Shown here: one piece after another, positions 5,549-7,902 of the stretch
How the letters are laid out: every line of letters begins with the position of its first letter
Position numbering within the stretch: the stretch's first letter is position 1
DNA from: an archaeon
Lineage (GTDB): Archaea > Methanobacteriota > Methanobacteria > Methanobacteriales > Methanobacteriaceae
Direction: 5' to 3'
NCBI GenBank assembly: GCA_024409145.1
Contig: JAKSUF010000062.1
Span: forward strand, 1-7,902
Length of the DNA: 7,902 nt
Notes under the pieces: model-generated
Database searches by the model: none
What the model was told of the DNA's origin: nothing
What the model saw: only the letters and a program-made list of their open reading frames with translations
Position numbers and translations under genes: made by a program

Positions 5549-7090
5549 ATGGCATTTGAAAATGATGAAATGAAAAATCTTCAAAAATTAGTTAAATCCT
5601 CTTTAATTGAAATAAATAAACTTAAATTAGAACTTGTTAAAGTTAAAAATGAAAATTCTTCTTTAAAAAATAATGATGATTTAGCTAAACTAAAATTTAA
5701 GCATGATGATGATTTAAGCAATTTAAAATTAGAACATGAAGGTCTTTTAGCTAAATTAAAATCTAAACATATTGAAGATTTAAAAAATAAAGAAGATGAA
5801 ATTGACTCTTTAAAAATAAAATTAAGTACTATTTCAGAAAATACTCAATCTGAAATAATTGATTTGAAAAAAAGTTTTAATGAACAATTAAGTAAAAAAG
5901 ATTCAAAAATTAATGGATTATATGATGATATAACAGATTTCAAAAAGAAATTATCTGAAACTGGTGATCAATTAGAATCTAAAAGTTATTTAGTTTTAAG
6001 TCAAAAGAATGAAATTGAAAAATTATCTAATCAAATTGTTGATTTAAAAAAGCTTAATGAATCTTTAATTAAGATGAAAGAATCTTTAGAAGTTGATTTT
6101 AATAATTTTAAAAATTTAGAATTAGATGAAGTCAATACTAAATTAAAAAATGCTTTAAATGAAGTCTCTGATAAAGAAACTAAAATCCAATCTATTTCTA
6201 ATGATTTAAAAATATCTGAAAATGAATTAACTTCTCTTAGAAGAGAATTTGAAGAATATAAACGTAATGTTTCTAAAACTGAAGTTAAATTAGCTGCAGC
6301 TTTAAATTCTGTTGATGAAAAAACTACTGAAATGGAAAAACTCAATTTAAAAATTGAAAGTCAAAGAGAAATAATTACTGATTTAAAAACTAATTTAGTT
6401 ACTAAAGACAGTCTTGTAGCACTTCAAAGAGAACTTGATTCAAGAGATTTAACCATCAAAGAAAAAGATGTTCAAATCAGAGTATTAAAAGATAAAACAG
6501 TTTCTAAAGAAGATTATGATAATGTTCAAAACGAATTATCTAAAAAAGATCTTCAAATTAAACGATTAAATGAAGTTAAAGATTTATTCTTTGAATTATC
6601 TGATAAAGAACCAATAGTTTCTTCTCTTGATGGAGAAATCATCAATAATGCATCTAATGAGGATAATTATTTATTAGAACTTAATGAAATTAAAAAAGAG
6701 TTAGAAGAAGCTAAAGCTGAAAATATCAAATTTAATTTAACTTCTCAAGAAGATAATGTTGATGAAGAATATGTTAACAATCTTAAACTTGAATTGGATA
6801 AATATAAAGAATCTGTTGAAGAATTAGAAAAAATCAAAGATATCTATAATAAGTTAACTTCTCCTCAATTAGATAACTTAACCTCAATCCAGTCTCAAGT
6901 TTATTATTTACTTCCTGATGAAGCTATGGATACATTAGCTATTAAAAACTACTTAAATGAAGTAGCATTCAATAGTCTATCCTTTGCAAATACAAAAAGT
7001 ATCCTAAAAAGCCTTGAGAAAAAAGGATATCTCGAAACTGAAATCAATGAAAAAGACATAGCATTTTGGAAGAAAATAGATAAATCTTAA
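5549..7090 (+). CDS. long coiled-coil protein with probable C-terminal winged-helix domain, function unknown
   Basis: I do not recognise this gene. The 513-residue product is rich in K, E, L, N, D and S, has no cysteine, one tryptophan (Trp507) and no proline until residue 355. Residues about 8-350 look like nearly continuous coiled coil, with a shorter one at about 373-436. Residues 39-82 carry an 11-residue repeat. The last 70 residues differ in character: helices at about 445-456, 461-470 and 478-493 (recognition-helix pattern NTKSILKSLEKKGYLE), then a possible wing ending near AFWKKI, as in winged-helix DNA-binding domains. There is no Walker A motif, signal peptide or membrane segment, so it is not an SMC or Rad50 ATPase and should be cytoplasmic. 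It stands alone between T-run terminators. The ATG at 5549 has only a weak AGGGAT site. It could be a DNA-bridging or structural protein, or a regulator with a dimerisation stalk; both are guesses. Confidence 0.85.
   Translation: MAFENDEMKNLQKLVKSSLIEINKLKLELVKVKNENSSLKNNDDLAKLKFKHDDDLSNLKLEHEGLLAKLKSKHIEDLKNKEDEIDSLKIKLSTISENTQSEIIDLKKSFNEQLSKKDSKINGLYDDITDFKKKLSETGDQLESKSYLVLSQKNEIEKLSNQIVDLKKLNESLIKMKESLEVDFNNFKNLELDEVNTKLKNALNEVSDKETKIQSISNDLKISENELTSLRREFEEYKRNVSKTEVKLAAALNSVDEKTTEMEKLNLKIESQREIITDLKTNLVTKDSLVALQRELDSRDLTIKEKDVQIRVLKDKTVSKEDYDNVQNELSKKDLQIKRLNEVKDLFFELSDKEPIVSSLDGEIINNASNEDNYLLELNEIKKELEEAKAENIKFNLTSQEDNVDEEYVNNLKLELDKYKESVEELEKIKDIYNKLTSPQLDNLTSIQSQVYYLLPDEAMDTLAIKNYLNEVAFNSLSFANTKSILKSLEKKGYLETEINEKDIAFWKKIDKS
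5663..5794 (+). repeat. four 11-residue (hendecad) repeats in the coiled coil
   Basis: Residues 39-82 divide into four 11-residue units. Units two to four are FKHDDDLSNLK (50-60), LEHEGLLAKLK (61-71) and SKHIEDLKNKE (72-82), with histidine at 52, 63 and 74. Leucine recurs at 45, 56, 67 and 78, and at 48, 59 and 70. The DNA shows the same 33-base period, and the LAKLK codons recur 66 bases apart. Hendecads form coiled coils with a slight right-handed or straight geometry. Confidence 0.7.
6875..7087 (+). other. probable winged-helix domain, residues 443-513
   Basis: This segment has the helix - proline-containing loop - helix - recognition helix - wing layout of winged-helix folds. The hydrophobic spacing IQSQVYYLLPDE, TLAIKNYL and SILKSLEKKGYLE fits MarR- or ArsR-like cores, in which the last helix typically ends GYL or GLI before the wing. 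The call rests on pattern, not on a profile search. Confidence 0.5.
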
Positions 7091-7101
7091 TTTTATCTTT
7101 A

Positions 7102-7130
7102 TTTTTTTTATTCTGGTTTTTTTGTTTTTT
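7102..7130 (+). terminator. T-run terminator after the coiled-coil gene
   Basis: T8 at 7102-7109, T7 at 7117-7123 and T6 at 7125-7130 follow the stop within 40 bases, without a hairpin. This is the same archaeal termination style as after asd. Confidence 0.65.
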
Positions 7131-7249
7131 ATTTTTGTTTCATTATTTTCTAATGTTTAGTATATTGTCAATTTTAGTTGTTCTATGTAATTTAACTATA
7201 AATTCTATCTTTAACTATTAAATGTTTTAAAAAGAAAAATGTTGGGGTT

Positions 7250-7265
7250 CGAAAACTATTTATAT
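7250..7265 (+). promoter_or_regulatory. archaeal BRE/TATA promoter of the YbjQ-family gene
   Basis: CGAAAA at 7250-7255 is a good purine-rich BRE. It is followed after three bases by TTTATAT at 7259-7265, a good TATA box. The predicted start about 25 bases on, near 7287, leaves a leader of about 38 bases with AGGTG at 7315-7319. This is the clearest promoter in the window. Confidence 0.6.
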
Positions 7266-7324
7266 CTTAATGTTTAATTATTATATAAAAAATTAGTTTA
7301 ATAAAATTTATAAAAGGTGTTATC

Positions 7325-7663
7325 ATGGTAAGTATAGAAGAATTTCCAATTTCAAGTGCAGATCATATCCCAGGTTATAAAATTGTAGAAACTAAAGGTT
7401 TTGTTTATGGTTTAACTGTAAGAAGTCGTGGTGTCGGTGGAAACATTGGTGCAGGACTTAAATCTCTTGTTGGTGGAGAAATTAAACAATATATTAAAAT
7501 GATGGAAGATGCTCGTCAAGAATCAATCAATCGTTGTATTGATCATGCTAAAGAATTAGGTGCTAATGCAATTATCACTATTAGGATGGATTCTGATAGT
7601 ATTGCTCAAAGTATGCAAGAAGTTTTAGCTTATGGTACTGCGGTTGTAATTGAAAAAGAATAA
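7325..7663 (+). CDS. YbjQ-family (UPF0145/DUF74) protein
   Basis: The 112-residue product matches the small YbjQ family: an N-terminal strand segment with IPGYKIVETKGFVYGLTVRSRG, then the glycine-rich GGNIGAGLKSLVGGEIKQY (about 38-56), the helix ARQESINRCIDHAKELGANAI (about 63-83), and a closing AYGTAVVIE strand. Known members form pentamers, and the domain is often labelled heavy-metal binding, but no firm biochemical role is established. There is no signal peptide or membrane segment. The start at ATG 7325 is well supported by AGGTG at 7315-7319 with five bases of spacing. The length is close to the usual 100-110 residues. It has its own promoter and is not visibly tied to the lysine genes. 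Confidence 0.92.
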   Translation: MVSIEEFPISSADHIPGYKIVETKGFVYGLTVRSRGVGGNIGAGLKSLVGGEIKQYIKMMEDARQESINRCIDHAKELGANAIITIRMDSDSIAQSMQEVLAYGTAVVIEKE

Positions 7664-7902
7664 TTTATCTACTATTTATTCTTTTAAATGTTTGATATTG
7701 GGCATATTGGTATATTTCAATTAAAAAAATCCTCTAAATGGGATAATGTTTATATGTAATGAAAACATATATTAATATAAGTGGGTTATCTTTTATCTTT
7801 TAGTTTACCTCCCAATTCAAACTATTTTTTTATACAGATAATTCACTTACTTTTATTTAATCTTATTTTATTAAACTTTTTTTTAACTATATTTTACATG
7901 CT
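7664..7902 (+). other. non-coding end of window
   Basis: These 239 bases hold no credible gene on either strand. Besides the dyad at 7751-7771 there is a small inverted pair, ATCC 7729-7732 with GGAT 7740-7743, a T7 run at 7825-7831 and a T8 run at 7877-7884. The runs could end a transcript started near 7778-7796. There is no obvious strong terminator directly after the YbjQ-family gene. Confidence 0.5.
7751..7771 (+). promoter_or_regulatory. dyad over TATA-like elements at the window end
   Basis: TATATGT (7751-7757) and ACATATA (7765-7771) form a perfect seven-base inverted repeat with a seven-base spacer. It overlaps a TATA-like TTTATAT (7749-7755) and runs into a perfect palindrome TATATTAATATA (7768-7779). 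GAAAAC at 7761-7766 resembles the BRE of the YbjQ promoter. This looks like a promoter with an operator for a gene beyond the window or for a short RNA. Confidence 0.4.

Noticed and set aside
6031..6345. Minus-strand 104-codon open frame opposite the coiled-coil gene
   Set aside because: Its S, F and L rich product is the expected antisense of K, E and L rich coil codons. It has no domain pattern and no promoter or ribosome binding site context.
5549..7090. SMC/Rad50-type ATPase or viral tail-fibre protein
   Set aside because: There is no Walker A, signature or Walker B motif at either end, and no phage genes around it. Coiled-coil similarity alone is not evidence of homology.
7241..7256. 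GGGGTTCGAAAAC resembling a tRNA T-loop, possible tRNA fragment or attachment site
   Set aside because: The bases after TTCGAA do not pair with GGGG, and there is no acceptor, D or anticodon arm nearby. The CGAAAA fits better as the BRE of the following TATA box.

Overview
The window is very AT-rich and reads as a piece of a methanogenic archaeon of the order Methanobacteriales, most likely Methanobrevibacter or a close relative. The evidence is a short archaeal-type ribosomal protein S17e, an archaeal-type aspartokinase and aspartate-semialdehyde dehydrogenase, GGAGG/AGGTG ribosome binding sites, a BRE/TATA-type promoter before the last gene, and T-run terminators without hairpins. The genus is an inference from protein character and base composition, not from a search. 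All eight genes lie on the + strand.

Layout: (1) 92-615, chorismate mutase (aroQ) overlapping ribosomal protein S17e (rps17e) by four bases. (2) 616-816, a T-rich spacer holding a degenerate 63-base tandem duplication and a cluster of ATGTAA words. (3) 817-2031, aspartokinase with tandem ACT domains. (4) 2032-2261, a spacer with a T9 terminator and direct repeats. (5) 2262-5221, dapA, dapB and asd, probably one transcription unit. (6) 5222-5548, a 327-base non-coding spacer. (7) 5549-7090, a 513-residue coiled-coil protein with a probable C-terminal winged-helix domain, function unknown. (8) 7325-7663, a YbjQ-family protein behind a good archaeal promoter. (9) 7664-7902, a spacer with a dyad and TATA-like elements; no gene seen.

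Function: aspartokinase, Asd, DapA and DapB carry aspartate through aspartyl phosphate and aspartate semialdehyde to tetrahydrodipicolinate, the trunk of diaminopimelate/lysine synthesis. The later steps (aminotransferase DapL or an acylated route, DapF, LysA) are not here. Lysine demand may be high in this order because pseudomurein cross-links contain lysine. Aspartate semialdehyde also feeds threonine and methionine and, in many methanogens, the alternative entry to the shikimate pathway, which could link the lysine block to the neighbouring chorismate mutase.

The core genes are ordinary. The unusual material is the coiled-coil/winged-helix protein with an 11-residue repeat, and the fact that several spacers each carry their own private, degenerate short duplication. 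I found no CRISPR array, insertion sequence, tRNA or rRNA, and no convincing new multi-gene system.
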